A stretch of 64,000 nt of DNA. Source: Halorussus gelatinilyticus. GTDB taxonomy: Archaea; Halobacteriota; Halobacteria; Halobacteriales; Haladaptataceae. Shown piece by piece: positions 46,987 through 56,836 of the stretch. The translations under genes were made by a program, and so were the position numbers. The stretch is from NCBI RefSeq assembly GCF_023238445.1, contig NZ_CP096658.1:3534001-3598000 (forward strand). The letters are read 5' to 3'. Within the stretch, counting starts at the first letter, position 1, and the number at the start of each line of letters is the position of its first letter. The notes beneath the pieces were generated by a model that had not been told where the DNA came from, did no database searches, and saw only the letters and a program-made list of their open reading frames with translations.

Positions 46987-48809
46987 TGTGTGGAATCATC
47001 GCCCGAATCGGCGGTGACGACGACAGCGCGGTGGACGAACTCCTCACGGGACTCGAGAATCTGGAGTACCGCGGGTACGACTCGGCCGGACTCGCCATCA
47101 AGAACGGCGGCGGTCCGGAAGTGTTCAAGCGGCAGGGCGAGATCTCCCACCTGAAAGACGCCCTCGCCGACGAGGTGCCCGACGGCGGTCTCGGCATCGG
47201 GCACACGCGCTGGAGCACTCACGGTCCGCCGAGCGACGCGAACGCCCACCCCCACACCGACTGCACCGGCGAGGTCGCGGTCGTCCACAACGGCATCATC
47301 GAGAACTACGACGAACTCAAAGCCGGGCTACGGGCCCGCGGCCACGCCTTCGAGAGCGACACCGACACCGAGGTCATCCCGCACCTCGTCGAGGAACGAC
47401 TGGCGGCGGGCGCGGACCCCGAAACCGCGTTCCGCGAGACCATCGAGAAGCTCTCGGGCAGCTACGCGGTGGCGATGATAACGAAGCACGACCACGCCGT
47501 CTACGCGACCCGACGCGGGTCGCCGCTCGTGCTGGGCGTGGACGACGGCGAGTACTTCCTCGCCAGCGACGTGCCCGCGTTCCTCGACTTCACCGACGAT
47601 GTGGTCTATCTGGACGACGGCGACGTGGTAATCGTGAAACCCGACGGCCACCGCATCTCGACCACCGAGGGCGAGACGGTCGAACGGTCGGTCCAGACGG
47701 TCGAGTGGGACCCCGAAGACGCCGGGAAGGGCGGCTACGACCACTACATGCTCAAGGAGATTCACGAGCAACCCGCCGCGCTCCGCCAGACGCTCCGAGG
47801 CCGGGCCGACCCCACCACCGGCGACATCGACCTCGAAGACTTCCCGGCCGGGACCTTCGAGGACGTCGAGCGCGTCCAGTTCGTCGCCTGCGGGACCTCC
47901 TACCACGCCGGACTGGTGGGCGCGCAGTTCCTCTCTTCGGGCGGCGTACCCGCGCAGGCGTTCCTCGCCAGCGAGTACGCGACGTCCCAACCGCCGGTAG
48001 ACGAGGGGACCCTCGTCGTCGGCGTGACCCAGAGCGGTGAGACGGCCGACACCCTGTCGGCGCTCCGGCGGGCGAACGCCTCGGGCGCGCGGACGCTCGC
48101 GGTGACGAACGTCGTCGGTTCGACCGCGGCCCGCGAGTGCGACGACGCGCTGTTCATCCGGGCCGGACCGGAGATAGGGGTGGCGGCGACCAAGACGTTC
48201 TCCTCGCAGGTCGTCTCGCTCGGCCTGCTGGCCGAACGGATGGTCCGGGACGTGACCGGTTCGCGGACCGACGACGCCCGCGCCCGCCTCGAAGCCCTCT
48301 CGGACCTGCCGGGCCACGTCCAGCAGATTCTGGACTACACGAGCGCCCGCAGGGTGGCCGAGAACTACCGGGACAGCGAGGCGTACTTCTTCATCGGTCG
48401 GGGCACGGTCCGGCCGGTCGCGCTGGAGGGCGCGCTCAAGTTCAAGGAGATCTCCTACGAACACGCCGAGGGGTTCGCGGCGGGCGAGTTGAAACACGGT
48501 CCGCTCGCGCTCGTCACGCCCGAGACGCCGATCTTCGCGGTGTTCACCGGGCGCAACGACGAGAAGACCCTCGGCAACGTCAAGGAGGCCGAGGCCCGCG
48601 GCGCGCCCGTGGTCGCGGTCGCCAGCGACGGACAGGAGTCGGTCCACCAGTACGCCGACGAGGTGTTGACGATTCCCGACACGCATCCTGACGTGGCGGG
48701 CGTGCTGGCCAACGTCCAGCTCCAACTGCTCTCGTACCACGCGGCCGACCTGCTCGACCGCTCCATCGACAAGCCCAGAAACCTCGCCAAGAGCGTGACC
48801 GTCGAGTAG
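46986..48809 (+). CDS. glmS: Glutamine--fructose-6-phosphate aminotransferase
   Basis: 607 residues. ATG 46986 gives MCGIIARIGGDDDSA, so Cys2 becomes the N-terminal nucleophile of the class II glutaminase after Met removal; any longer start would block it. HTRWSTHGPPSDANAHPH is the glutaminase Trp loop. The isomerase half has two SIS domains: CGTSYHAGLVGAQFL with TQSGETADTLSALR, and FIGRGTVRPVALEGALKFKE with HAEGFAAGELKHGP. The C-terminal DLLDRSIDKPRNLAKSVTVE is intact. First committed step to UDP-GlcNAc. Under TAACAAAG copy 10, with glmU divergent. Confidence 0.95.
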   Translation: MCGIIARIGGDDDSAVDELLTGLENLEYRGYDSAGLAIKNGGGPEVFKRQGEISHLKDALADEVPDGGLGIGHTRWSTHGPPSDANAHPHTDCTGEVAVVHNGIIENYDELKAGLRARGHAFESDTDTEVIPHLVEERLAAGADPETAFRETIEKLSGSYAVAMITKHDHAVYATRRGSPLVLGVDDGEYFLASDVPAFLDFTDDVVYLDDGDVVIVKPDGHRISTTEGETVERSVQTVEWDPEDAGKGGYDHYMLKEIHEQPAALRQTLRGRADPTTGDIDLEDFPAGTFEDVERVQFVACGTSYHAGLVGAQFLSSGGVPAQAFLASEYATSQPPVDEGTLVVGVTQSGETADTLSALRRANASGARTLAVTNVVGSTAARECDDALFIRAGPEIGVAATKTFSSQVVSLGLLAERMVRDVTGSRTDDARARLEALSDLPGHVQQILDYTSARRVAENYRDSEAYFFIGRGTVRPVALEGALKFKEISYEHAEGFAAGELKHGPLALVTPETPIFAVFTGRNDEKTLGNVKEAEARGAPVVAVASDGQESVHQYADEVLTIPDTHPDVAGVLANVQLQLLSYHAADLLDRSIDKPRNLAKSVTVE

Positions 48810-48887
48810 AAACCGACGATTACCGTGCAGAACGCTCCTGAACGGTCGGACCGATTTACTCGCCGACCGCCCGATAGAAGCGACACG

Positions 48888-49835
48888 ATGGGTTCTGTCG
48901 TACTCTCCCTCGACGCCGAGCTCGCGTGGGGGTTCCACGACCACGAGACGATGCCAGAAGACCGGGTCGGCGCGGCCCGCGAGTCGTGGCTCCGACTCCT
49001 CGACATGTTCGACGACCACGACGTTCCGGCGACCTGGGCGGTCGTCGGCCACCTCATGTTAGACTCCTGCGACGGCGACCACGACTCCCACCCGACGCCC
49101 GACGGGTGGTTCGACCGCGACCCCGGCACGTGGGAGGGCCGGGACGAACAGTGGTACGGCCAGAAGCTCGTGGACGCCATCGAGGACGCCGACGCCGACC
49201 ACGAGGTAGGGAGCCACACCTACTCCCACGTCGAGATGGGCCACACCTCCCGCGAAATCGCGTCGGCCGAGATGCGCGAGTGCGTCGAAGTCGCCGAGGA
49301 GCGCGGTCTCTCGGTCGATTCGGTCGTCTTCCCGCGAAACTACGTCGGCCACCGCGACGTGCTGGCGGCCTACGGCGTCAAGTGCTACCGGGGGACCCAG
49401 CCCCGGCGCTGGTACGACCGCGGCCCGCTCGGGTCGATGGCGAAACTCTTCGGGTGGCCCACCGGAACGGTCTCGTCCACGCTCGTCACGCCCGAGGAAG
49501 ACGAGTACGGACTGGTCAACGTGCCGGCCTCGCTCTACCTCTTCTGCTTCGAGGGCCGAGGCCGAAGCGCCGTCGAGCGCGTGACCGACGACCCGATCGT
49601 CAGCATGGCCAAGCGCGGCATCGACCGCGCGAGCGCCGAGAACGGCGTGTTCCACATGTGGCTCCATCCGAACAACCTGACCGAGGAGCGGGACTTCGAG
49701 CGCATGGAGTCCATCCTCTCGTACCTCGCGCAGGTCAGGGACACGACGCCGCTCCGCGTCGAGACGATGGGGTCTATCGCGGCGGACATCAAGGACGACG
49801 AACCGCTCCCGCGCGAGCCTATCGGTCCGCGCTAA
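48888..49835 (+). CDS. Polysaccharide deacetylase-family protein (second)
   Basis: 315 residues from ATG 48888. CE4 motifs: VVLSLDAELAWGF (motif 1 variant with Asp9 and Glu11), ATWAVVGHLML, VGSHTYSHVEMG (H-x-x-x-H metal pair) and FPRNYVGHRDVLAAYGVKCY. C-terminal FHMWLHPNNL. No signal peptide. The motif set is closer to canonical NodB than the deacetylase at 29787. It lies downstream of glmS by 78 bp, oriented the same way, so it may act on GlcNAc-derived units. Confidence 0.82.
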   Translation: MGSVVLSLDAELAWGFHDHETMPEDRVGAARESWLRLLDMFDDHDVPATWAVVGHLMLDSCDGDHDSHPTPDGWFDRDPGTWEGRDEQWYGQKLVDAIEDADADHEVGSHTYSHVEMGHTSREIASAEMRECVEVAEERGLSVDSVVFPRNYVGHRDVLAAYGVKCYRGTQPRRWYDRGPLGSMAKLFGWPTGTVSSTLVTPEEDEYGLVNVPASLYLFCFEGRGRSAVERVTDDPIVSMAKRGIDRASAENGVFHMWLHPNNLTEERDFERMESILSYLAQVRDTTPLRVETMGSIAADIKDDEPLPREPIGPR

Positions 49836-50069
49836 TCGACGTTTCCCACGCTTCTCGGGGACGTTACTGGCTGATTTTCGACGTGAGTTTGCTCGACGGA
49901 AACTCCGTTCGCGTTCGCTCGAACTCGCCGAGGCGTTTCCGCTCGCTCCCGCCGGTCGCTGTACTTCCGGACTTGCGACTGACTTGCTCGACTCCCTTCT
50001 GAATCAGCTCGTGGCTCGCAGAGTAGCGAGCACACGCTACGCGGTGCTCGCCGATTGCTCGCCACAGAA

Positions 50070-50155
50070 CGGAAGGGGCGGGAGTCGAACCACGCGAAGC
50101 CTGTAAGGCTGCCACCGGGAAGTCCGGTGGCACTCTACCACTGAGCTACCCTTCC
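50070..50155 (-). tRNA. Aberrant tRNA-like sequence, probably a tRNA relic or unusual tRNA
   Basis: Reading the minus strand from 50155: acceptor GGAAGGG pairs with CCCTTCC; the D-arm TAGCTCAGTGGTAGAGT and T-loop GGTTCGACTCC are canonical. The anticodon arm is not: TGCCACCGG-ACTTC-CCGGTGGCA forms a 9-bp stem with a 5-nt loop and no U33-anticodon layout. A further AGCC-TTACA-GGCT hairpin sits in the variable region, and the T-stem is disrupted by one base (GCGTGG against CCCGC). Length about 86 nt. No amino-acid identity can be given. Confidence 0.45.
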
Positions 50156-50237
50156 ACGTCCGGCGATGCGGACGACGGCCGGCTTCGTTACGAACCGCCC
50201 GAACGCGTCCACTGGGAGTGTCAGTCCCAGACCTAAA

Positions 50238-52517
50238 TCAACGTTCCGACGACAGTTCGTCACGGAGCGTCACCCGAGAGAACTCGAAGCGCGCGCCTTC
50301 GCAATCGTCGCCGGTCTCGTCGTCGCAGTCCACGGCTTCGACGTTCCAGCCGTGGGCGTTGGCGATGGACGAGACGATGGCGAGACCGAAGCCGGTGCCG
50401 TCCTCGTCGGTCGTGAAGCCGTGGTCGAACACCTGCTCGCGCTCCGCTTCGGGGATGCCCGGCCCGTCGTCGGCGACGTAGAACCCTTGGCCGTCGTCCA
50501 GCAGGCCGACCTCCACGGCGGTTCCCACGTCGCCGTGCTCGACCGCGTTCCGAAACAGGTTCTCCAGCAGTTCCCGGAAGCGGGCGTCGTCGGCCTCGAC
50601 CACCGCGTCGTCGGCGAGGCGGAGCGACGCCTCGGCGGTATCGGCGGTCTCCCACGCCTCTTCGACCGCGTCCGAGAGCGAGACCGGTTCGGGGTCGTCC
50701 ACGACCAGTCCCTGCCGAGCGAGTTTGAGCAGGTCCTCGACCAGACCGTCCATCCGGTCCAGCGACCGGCCGATGGGCGCGAGGTGGTCGCTGTCGCACT
50801 CGTCTTCGAGCAGGTCGAACCGCCCCAAGGCGACGTTCAGCGGGTTGCGCAGGTCGTGGCTGACCACGCTGGCGAACTCCTCCAGCCGCTCGTTCTGGCG
50901 GGCCAACTGGCGTTCGCGCTCCTTCTGCTCGCTGATGTCCACGTAGATGGCGAACGCCTCGCTCTCGCCGTCGTCGCCGGCGGGCGCGGTGTGAAGCAGG
51001 AAGTCACGGCCGCCGTCGCGGGTCGTTCGGTGGACCTCCGCGCCCTCGATGCGCCGGCCGTGGCTCACGCGCGCGTTGAGCGCCTCGCCCTCGTCCTGCT
51101 GGTCGTCCCGCAGGATGTAGTCGTCCACGGAGTCGCCGACGATTTCGTCCTCGCGCCAGCCGAAGACGTCCTCGAACGCCGGGTTCACCGACTTGCACAC
51201 CGCGTCGGTCCCGTCGATTCCGTAGCGTACGACGGCGTTGGGAACGTTCTCGAACAGCGCGGCGAACCGGTCGCGCTCGGCCCGGAGTTCGGTCTCGGTC
51301 CGGACGCGGGCCAGCGCCTCGGAGATGTGGGCCGCCAGCAGTTCGGCGAGTTCCCGGTCGCCGCGGTCGAAACCGTCGGCGTCCTTCGAGACCGCCTGAA
51401 ACACCGCGAACTCGTCGAACGGAATCGTCAGCGCCGACCGATACTCGCTCTCTGCGGGCACCACGTCGGCCTCGTGGAGGTCCCGGACTAACGAGGTCTC
51501 GCCCTCGCGGTAGACGCGGGCCGCGAGGTTGTCCTCCCTGTCCAGCGGCGTCCGCTCGTAGTAGCCGTCGGTCGAGACGACCTTCGAGACGGCTCTGGTG
51601 ACGAGATGGTCGCCCTCCACCGCGTCCACCGTACACAGGTCGAATGCGAGAATCTCCTCGGCCGCCTCGATGGCGAGGTCGTAGATGTCCTGTTCGGAGG
51701 TGCAACCGACCGCGCGGGCGGCCACGTCGTGGAGCGCCTCTATCTTCTGGTTGGTCTCGCGCAGTTCCATCTGGGCGCGTCGGCGCTCGGTGACGTTCCG
51801 GAAGTACACCGACAGGCCGTCCTCGGCGGGGTAGACCCGGATTTCCAGCCAGTCACCCGGTTGGAACGTGGATTCGGTTTCGAGCGTGACGGGTTCCTGC
51901 ACCTCGAAGGCCTTCTCGTAGGCGGCTCGAAACTCCTCGCCCATGTCGTCCGAGAACGCCTCGCGGATGTTCTCGCCCAGCAGGTCGTCGGCGTCCCGAC
52001 CGAAGAAGTCGGCCGCGCGCTCGTTGACGTGGGTGAACCGCCACTGGTCGTCCAGCGCGAAGAAGGCGTCCGTGATGCGCTCGAAGATGCGCCGAATCTG
52101 CTCGTCGGCTTCCTCGGCCTCGCGCTCGGCGCGGTACTGCGCGACCGCATTCTCGACTCGGTTGGCCAGCACGGCGTACTGGTCGGAACCGGTCTCCTTC
52201 TGGAGGTAGTCGGTGACGCCGGCCGAAATCGCCTCGGAGGCTATCTCCTCGCTGCCGCGCCCGGTGAACAGGATGAACGGGAGCGACGGGGCGGTCTCGC
52301 GGACCGCGTCCAGAAATTCCAGGCCGTCCATCTCGGGCATCTCGTAGTCGCTGACCACGCAGTCCACCGCGTCGTCGGTTACGCGGTCGAGTGCGGTGGC
52401 CGGAGAGGTTTCGACGGCCGTCTCGATGCGGTCGCTCGCCCGCTCCAGATGGGTAGCGGTCAAGTCCGCGATGGCCGGGTCGTCGTCCACCAACAGGACG
52501 CGGATGGCGTGGCCCAT
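50238..52517 (-). CDS. Hybrid receiver/PAS/GAF/PAS sensor histidine kinase
   Basis: 759 residues, no membrane helix. Order: receiver (1-120; VLLVDDDPAIADL, phospho-acceptor Asp in CVVSDYEMPEMDG, Lys in YLQKETG); PAS (about 135-250); GAF (about 265-400; EILAFDLCTVDAVEGDHLVT); second PAS with C-terminal HxxR region (about 405-530); HisKA with SVVSHDLRNPLNVALGRFD; HATPase with LENLFRNAVEHG (N-box), VADDGPGIPEA (G1) and GTGFGLAIV (G2). A cytosolic sensor; the GAF and PAS domains may sense redox or light. The receiver at the N-terminus suggests input from another kinase. Preceded by a leaderless TATA box. Confidence 0.9.
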   Translation of the reverse strand: MGHAIRVLLVDDDPAIADLTATHLERASDRIETAVETSPATALDRVTDDAVDCVVSDYEMPEMDGLEFLDAVRETAPSLPFILFTGRGSEEIASEAISAGVTDYLQKETGSDQYAVLANRVENAVAQYRAEREAEEADEQIRRIFERITDAFFALDDQWRFTHVNERAADFFGRDADDLLGENIREAFSDDMGEEFRAAYEKAFEVQEPVTLETESTFQPGDWLEIRVYPAEDGLSVYFRNVTERRRAQMELRETNQKIEALHDVAARAVGCTSEQDIYDLAIEAAEEILAFDLCTVDAVEGDHLVTRAVSKVVSTDGYYERTPLDREDNLAARVYREGETSLVRDLHEADVVPAESEYRSALTIPFDEFAVFQAVSKDADGFDRGDRELAELLAAHISEALARVRTETELRAERDRFAALFENVPNAVVRYGIDGTDAVCKSVNPAFEDVFGWREDEIVGDSVDDYILRDDQQDEGEALNARVSHGRRIEGAEVHRTTRDGGRDFLLHTAPAGDDGESEAFAIYVDISEQKERERQLARQNERLEEFASVVSHDLRNPLNVALGRFDLLEDECDSDHLAPIGRSLDRMDGLVEDLLKLARQGLVVDDPEPVSLSDAVEEAWETADTAEASLRLADDAVVEADDARFRELLENLFRNAVEHGDVGTAVEVGLLDDGQGFYVADDGPGIPEAEREQVFDHGFTTDEDGTGFGLAIVSSIANAHGWNVEAVDCDDETGDDCEGARFEFSRVTLRDELSSER

Positions 52518-52544
52518 AGTATGTTGACTTCTACCAAACCGCTG

Positions 52545-52550
52545 TATAAA
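52545..52550 (-). promoter_or_regulatory. TATA box of the sensor kinase gene
   Basis: Minus strand TTTATA(CAGC), 27 nt before ATG 52517. Leaderless spacing in a locally AT-rich stretch (52530-52620) that separates the kinase from cheF copy 2. Confidence 0.65.
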
Positions 52551-52620
52551 AATCCACAGGAGTATTACGTACCCCTATAGTGTGGAAAAAATTATCTAAC
52601 AGGAAAGATGATAAGACGTT

Positions 52621-53478
52621 CTAAGTGTTCACCGACTCGATGCGGTCGCTGACCAGAAGTTGACCCTGCGCGGTCAGCGACAGCCCCTTCTGGCCCTCGT
52701 CGATGAGTTCCTTCTCCCGGAGGTCGTTCAGCAGCATCGTGACCCGACTCGAATCGACGCCGAGGGTTCCGGCGAGGTCGCCGCTCCGCGCGCCCGAGTA
52801 GATGGCGACCAGCGCCTCCATCTCGTCTTCGGAGGTCGTGACCTCCTCGGCCTGTTGGGCGAGTTCCGAGTATTCGAGTCGGAGGTAGCGGCCGAGCAGA
52901 TTGAGTTTCCGGTCGCTCTCGATGGCGAACTCGGAGGTGACCGACTGGCCCTCGTCGGCGTGGCGGACGACGAGGACCGACCCGCGGTCGCGGGTGTCCC
53001 TCTGGAAGTGGGTGACGTTGGCGAGGTTCACCGTCACCGACTCGTCGCCGACGAACTCCACTACGCCCGGTCGAATCTTGAGTTTCGACGGTTGGAACGA
53101 CGCGTCGGTCACGCGGCCACCGACCCGCGCGGGATGCTTGACTCTCGCCTTCGCGCCGCTGAGTTCGGCTTTGAACAGCACGGTCTTGAACCGCGAGACC
53201 TCCTCGGTTCCGGCCTCGATGACCACCGACCGACGCCGGTCGTCCTCCCGGTAGGCGATGGTGATGGTGTCCTGAAAGAACGATTCGAGTTCGGCGGGGA
53301 CCTGCCCGACGTTGATGTCGAAGATGGCCGAGAGCGGAATCGTCGTCTTCGACCCGTCGCCGGAGGCCAGCACCAGTCGCTTCTGACTGAGGACGATTCG
53401 ACCCTTGACCGGTTCCGGCGAATCGAAGGTGTCGAGGCTGAACCGTGCGACGAAGTCGGCGATGACCTTTTCGGACAT
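52621..53478 (-). CDS. cheF: CheF, chemotaxis-archaellum adaptor (copy 2)
   Basis: 285 residues of the same family as the protein at 38827: PH-like domain (GRIVLSQKRLVLASGDGSKT), middle beta domain (KIRPGVVEFVGDESVTVNLA) and C-terminal winged helix (MEALVAIYSGARSGDLAGTL, then DSSRVTMLLNDLREKELIDE). N-terminal 20 residues (MSEKVIADFVARFSLDTFDS) differ from copy 1. Two CheF proteins also occur in Halobacterium, where both are needed for normal switching or bind different partners. Located near the arl operon. Confidence 0.9.
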   Translation of the reverse strand: MSEKVIADFVARFSLDTFDSPEPVKGRIVLSQKRLVLASGDGSKTTIPLSAIFDINVGQVPAELESFFQDTITIAYREDDRRRSVVIEAGTEEVSRFKTVLFKAELSGAKARVKHPARVGGRVTDASFQPSKLKIRPGVVEFVGDESVTVNLANVTHFQRDTRDRGSVLVVRHADEGQSVTSEFAIESDRKLNLLGRYLRLEYSELAQQAEEVTTSEDEMEALVAIYSGARSGDLAGTLGVDSSRVTMLLNDLREKELIDEGQKGLSLTAQGQLLVSDRIESVNT

Positions 53479-53638
53479 GGTAGACAGGACCGAGGACGCC
53501 CGCTGTCCGCGCGCCTCTTTGCAACGTAATTCTCAGTAGGGGTAAATATTTTTTCGGTCCCGCGTGACCCCCGCCGAACGCCCTCCCTACCGCCCAAGCC
53601 ACGAAACCTAACTGTCTCTCCCTCGTTTCGTGACGTGG

Positions 53639-54667
53639 ATGTCCACCGAAACGTCCGGCGAGGTCTTCGACCGTCGAACGACTATCAAGGTCATCGCCGG
53701 GTTCGTCGTCGCCGGACTCCTGCTGTACTTCTTCGGCCGGGTCATCGGATGGAACGAGATAGCACGGACGTTCAGAGGGGCGAACCTGATATGGCTCGGC
53801 GTGGCCTGCCTCTCGACGGTGGTCTCGCTGGTCATCTGGGCGAAGTCGTGGGACGTGATCCTCAGTACGGTCGGCATCGAGGTTCCCTTTCGGAAGATAA
53901 TCACGACCTACTTCGCGGCCACGTTCGCCGACTACGCGACGCCGTTCGGCAAGGCGGGCGGCGGCCCGTTCATCGCCTACGTGCTGGCGGCCGACACCGA
54001 GGCCAACTATCAGGACAGCCTCGCCAGCGTCGTGACCGCCGACCTGATCAACCTGCTTCCGTTCTTCACGTTCGCAGGACTCGGCACCCTCGCGCTCTTG
54101 ATACAGGGCGAGGTGCCCAAGCAGGCCGAGTTGCTCGTGGCCGGACTCGGCGGGATGGCCGTCGTCCTTCCCGCCCTCATCTACGGCTCCTATCGCCACC
54201 GGAACTTCGTGGAGCGACTCGTGATGAAGGTGGTCGGTCCCGTCGCCGCGCGCGTCGAGCGCATCGACGCCGAGAACGCCCGCGAGCGAATCGACGAGTT
54301 CTACGAACTGGTGGACCGAATCGCGGCGAGTCGCCGCCAACTCGCCAAGACGCTCGTCTACGCCTACGCCGGGTGGCTCTTTTTCGCCGCGCCGCTCTAC
54401 TTCGCGGCGCTGACGCTCGGCATCGCCGACCAACTCACTCCGATACTGGTCCTGTTCGTGGTTCCGGCGAGTTCGCTGGCGGGCGTCGTCCCCACGCCGG
54501 GCGGCGTCGGCGGCGTCGAGTTCGCGCTGGTGGGCCTGATGGTCGCGCTGACGACGCTCCAGGCCGACGTCGCCGCCAGCGCCGCGCTGGTCTATCGCGT
54601 GGCGAGCTACTGGTTCGCGCTCGCGCTCGGCGGTATCGCGGCGTTCTTCGTCATCCACCGGAGCTGA
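53639..54667 (+). CDS. UPF0104 / lysylphosphatidylglycerol-synthase-type membrane protein
   Basis: 342 residues with about 7 transmembrane helices. The conserved motifs YATPFGKAGGGPFIAYVLA and PTPGGVGGVEFALVG define the UPF0104 (LPG_synthase_TM) family. Haloarchaeal relatives are seen near N-glycosylation genes and in the C-terminal half of AglD. No glycosyltransferase domain is attached here. Role unknown; possibly lipid-linked glycan handling. It runs opposite to the flanking cheF and arlJ genes. Confidence 0.85.
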   Translation: MSTETSGEVFDRRTTIKVIAGFVVAGLLLYFFGRVIGWNEIARTFRGANLIWLGVACLSTVVSLVIWAKSWDVILSTVGIEVPFRKIITTYFAATFADYATPFGKAGGGPFIAYVLAADTEANYQDSLASVVTADLINLLPFFTFAGLGTLALLIQGEVPKQAELLVAGLGGMAVVLPALIYGSYRHRNFVERLVMKVVGPVAARVERIDAENARERIDEFYELVDRIAASRRQLAKTLVYAYAGWLFFAAPLYFAALTLGIADQLTPILVLFVVPASSLAGVVPTPGGVGGVEFALVGLMVALTTLQADVAASAALVYRVASYWFALALGGIAAFFVIHRS

Positions 54668-54913
54668 ACCGCCTGCGAACGCTCGACCGACCACCGCCAG
54701 AGACGCACCTACCGGCCCATCACCACGGGCGGGACTGAAAGGGGCCGGTCGCTCGACTGTCCCCCGACGAAGTACGGCCCGCAGGTCGAAGATCGAGGAC
54801 CGCAGCGAGTCGCGGGCCATCGAGCGACCGGGGGCTTTCGAAGCAGTCACTCGCCTATCGGTAGCGTCTCGGTTCGCGGTTCGCGGTGAAAATCCGAACG
54901 GAACCGTTCGACC

Positions 54914-56650
54914 TCAGACGTTCAGGAACGACCCGACGACGACGCGGGTGAACACCGCGATGAGGCTGGACGACCACATCAGGAACACGAAGTGCATGTA
55001 GGAGTTGACCTTGTGGCCGCCGTCCGCGATGCGAATCATCAGCGACGAGAGGACGGCGTTGAGCAGGGTGATGATGACCAGCAGGTACTCGATGGTCGGG
55101 ATGTCGTAGACGTTCGTGTGGATGATCGTCGTGATGTCCAGCTGACTGCTGTTGAGGCCGATGGACATCTGCGAGAGGACTTCGACGATTTCGAGACCGA
55201 TGAAGAACGCGAACGTCGAGGCGGCGGTGATACCGTAGAGGACGCCGATGAGGGTGACGGTCGATTGGGCGCGGCGCTCGCGCAGTTGCAGGACCTCGTT
55301 CATGTTCGCGGAGATGAGTTCGCCGAGTTTCTTCGGGTCGCCGCCCATCTGTCGCCCGATGAGGAACATCTCCGAGAACTTCTGGATGAGATAGGACCGC
55401 GAGTCGGCGGTGAAGTGTCGCCACGCCATCGCCGGTTCGATGCGCATGTTCAGGCGCTTGTAGAGGTCGCTGACGTTCGAGCTCAGCGCGCCGAAGTTCT
55501 TGCCTCGGAGACTCTCGAGGACCTTCGTAGTGGTACTCTGCTTCGCGGTCTCGGTCGCGCCGAGCGCCCGGATGAAACTCGTGAACTCCTCGTCGCGTTC
55601 CTTTATCTTCTCCTCCTCGCGGCGCGCGACGACGCCGGGGAGCAACAGCGGCGTGGTCGGAATCGCGGCGTAGATGGGGAGCGGAATCGCGTCGGGGTCG
55701 ATGCCGGTCCGCCCCATCAACACGAGCAGGCACGCGACGATGAGTGCGAGCGTGAGCAGGAATCCGACCGCGACCGAGATGCGGATGCGCCACTCCGCGT
55801 CGGTGGTCTGGTGGGTGGGGTGGTACCACACCGGGTCGTAGGGCGCGGTGTTGCGAATCATGATGAGGAACCCGGTCTGGACGAACGCGAACATGACGAC
55901 GACCGCGCTGACCGTCATCGTGGGGTTCGTGCCGGTCAGAATCGGCAGGACCGTGGCGAACACCAGCGCGAACGTCACGGACAGGACCATCGAGAGGTAG
56001 AGGTCCTTCATCACTTCGAGGTTCTGCAAGGACCCCTCGTAGATGGTGACGTAGTTCTGAATCACCACGTCCTGCTCCGAGAGGAGGAAGTCCTGAATCT
56101 CCTGTCCGGCGTTGATTGTGTAGGCGAGGCGGTCGAGGAAGTCGGCGAACGGCTTACTCGGGGACTTGTTCGCTCGGATGCGCAGGGCGTCGTCCAGACT
56201 CTGGTTCCACGTGTCCACGAGTTGCGTGATGCGGCGCATCTCCTCGGAGAGCGCGCCGTACTCCTCCTCCTCGCCGAGCGTCCGGAACACCTCCACGCGG
56301 TCGATGTTCGCGGTCGAGAGGATGGTCATGTGAGTGATGAACAGGTGGAGGCGGTCCTCTATCTCCTTGCGCTTCTGGTCGCGCAGAATCTTCGGGTAGA
56401 TGACCGCGACGACGAGCGACAGCAGGCCCAACAGCGGAATCGGCGCGGAGATGAGGAGCGGAAAGTCGGTGACGACGTAGACCACCAGGGTCAGCAGGAA
56501 GAACACGACCGAGGGAGCCACGACCAGCGTGAGATACCGGGAGACTGGCGTCTCCATGTGCTGGTAGGACTCGATAGTCGAGGACATGAAGCCCGAGATG
56601 AGGTCTTTCACGTCCTTGGGGGCGTCCCCGGATTCTTCGTTCGTCGCCAT
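54914..56650 (-). CDS. arlJ: Archaellum membrane platform protein ArlJ (FlaJ)
   Basis: 578 residues. Two TadC/GspF-type modules, each a cytoplasmic helical domain followed by membrane helices: hydrophobic segments at about 45-100, 225-260, 295-340 and 475-575. LHLFITHMTILSTANIDRVE and LGATETAKQSTTTKVLESLR are the characteristic cytoplasmic motifs. It anchors the ArlI motor ATPase. It is separated from arlI by a 59-residue gene on the opposite strand. Confidence 0.93.
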   Translation of the reverse strand: MATNEESGDAPKDVKDLISGFMSSTIESYQHMETPVSRYLTLVVAPSVVFFLLTLVVYVVTDFPLLISAPIPLLGLLSLVVAVIYPKILRDQKRKEIEDRLHLFITHMTILSTANIDRVEVFRTLGEEEEYGALSEEMRRITQLVDTWNQSLDDALRIRANKSPSKPFADFLDRLAYTINAGQEIQDFLLSEQDVVIQNYVTIYEGSLQNLEVMKDLYLSMVLSVTFALVFATVLPILTGTNPTMTVSAVVVMFAFVQTGFLIMIRNTAPYDPVWYHPTHQTTDAEWRIRISVAVGFLLTLALIVACLLVLMGRTGIDPDAIPLPIYAAIPTTPLLLPGVVARREEEKIKERDEEFTSFIRALGATETAKQSTTTKVLESLRGKNFGALSSNVSDLYKRLNMRIEPAMAWRHFTADSRSYLIQKFSEMFLIGRQMGGDPKKLGELISANMNEVLQLRERRAQSTVTLIGVLYGITAASTFAFFIGLEIVEVLSQMSIGLNSSQLDITTIIHTNVYDIPTIEYLLVIITLLNAVLSSLMIRIADGGHKVNSYMHFVFLMWSSSLIAVFTRVVVGSFLNV

Positions 56651-56836
56651 AGTGGAAGCCGTCGGTGTTCGCGGGGTTTACGTTCCACCTTCAATTCTCT
56701 TTCCCTCGAAATCTTCCTGCTGATACTCGGGGGTCTCTTCGAAGGCAGTCGAATCGAACGCCGCAGTGGGGAATCGGACCGACGAACTAGGAGGCGAAAA
56801 CGACTTCACCGGTCCCTCCGACCGACTGGACGCCCC

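Noticed and set aside
50070-50155. tRNA as integration site of a mobile element
   Set aside because: No integrase, no repeated tRNA 3' end and no foreign-looking block beside it were seen.
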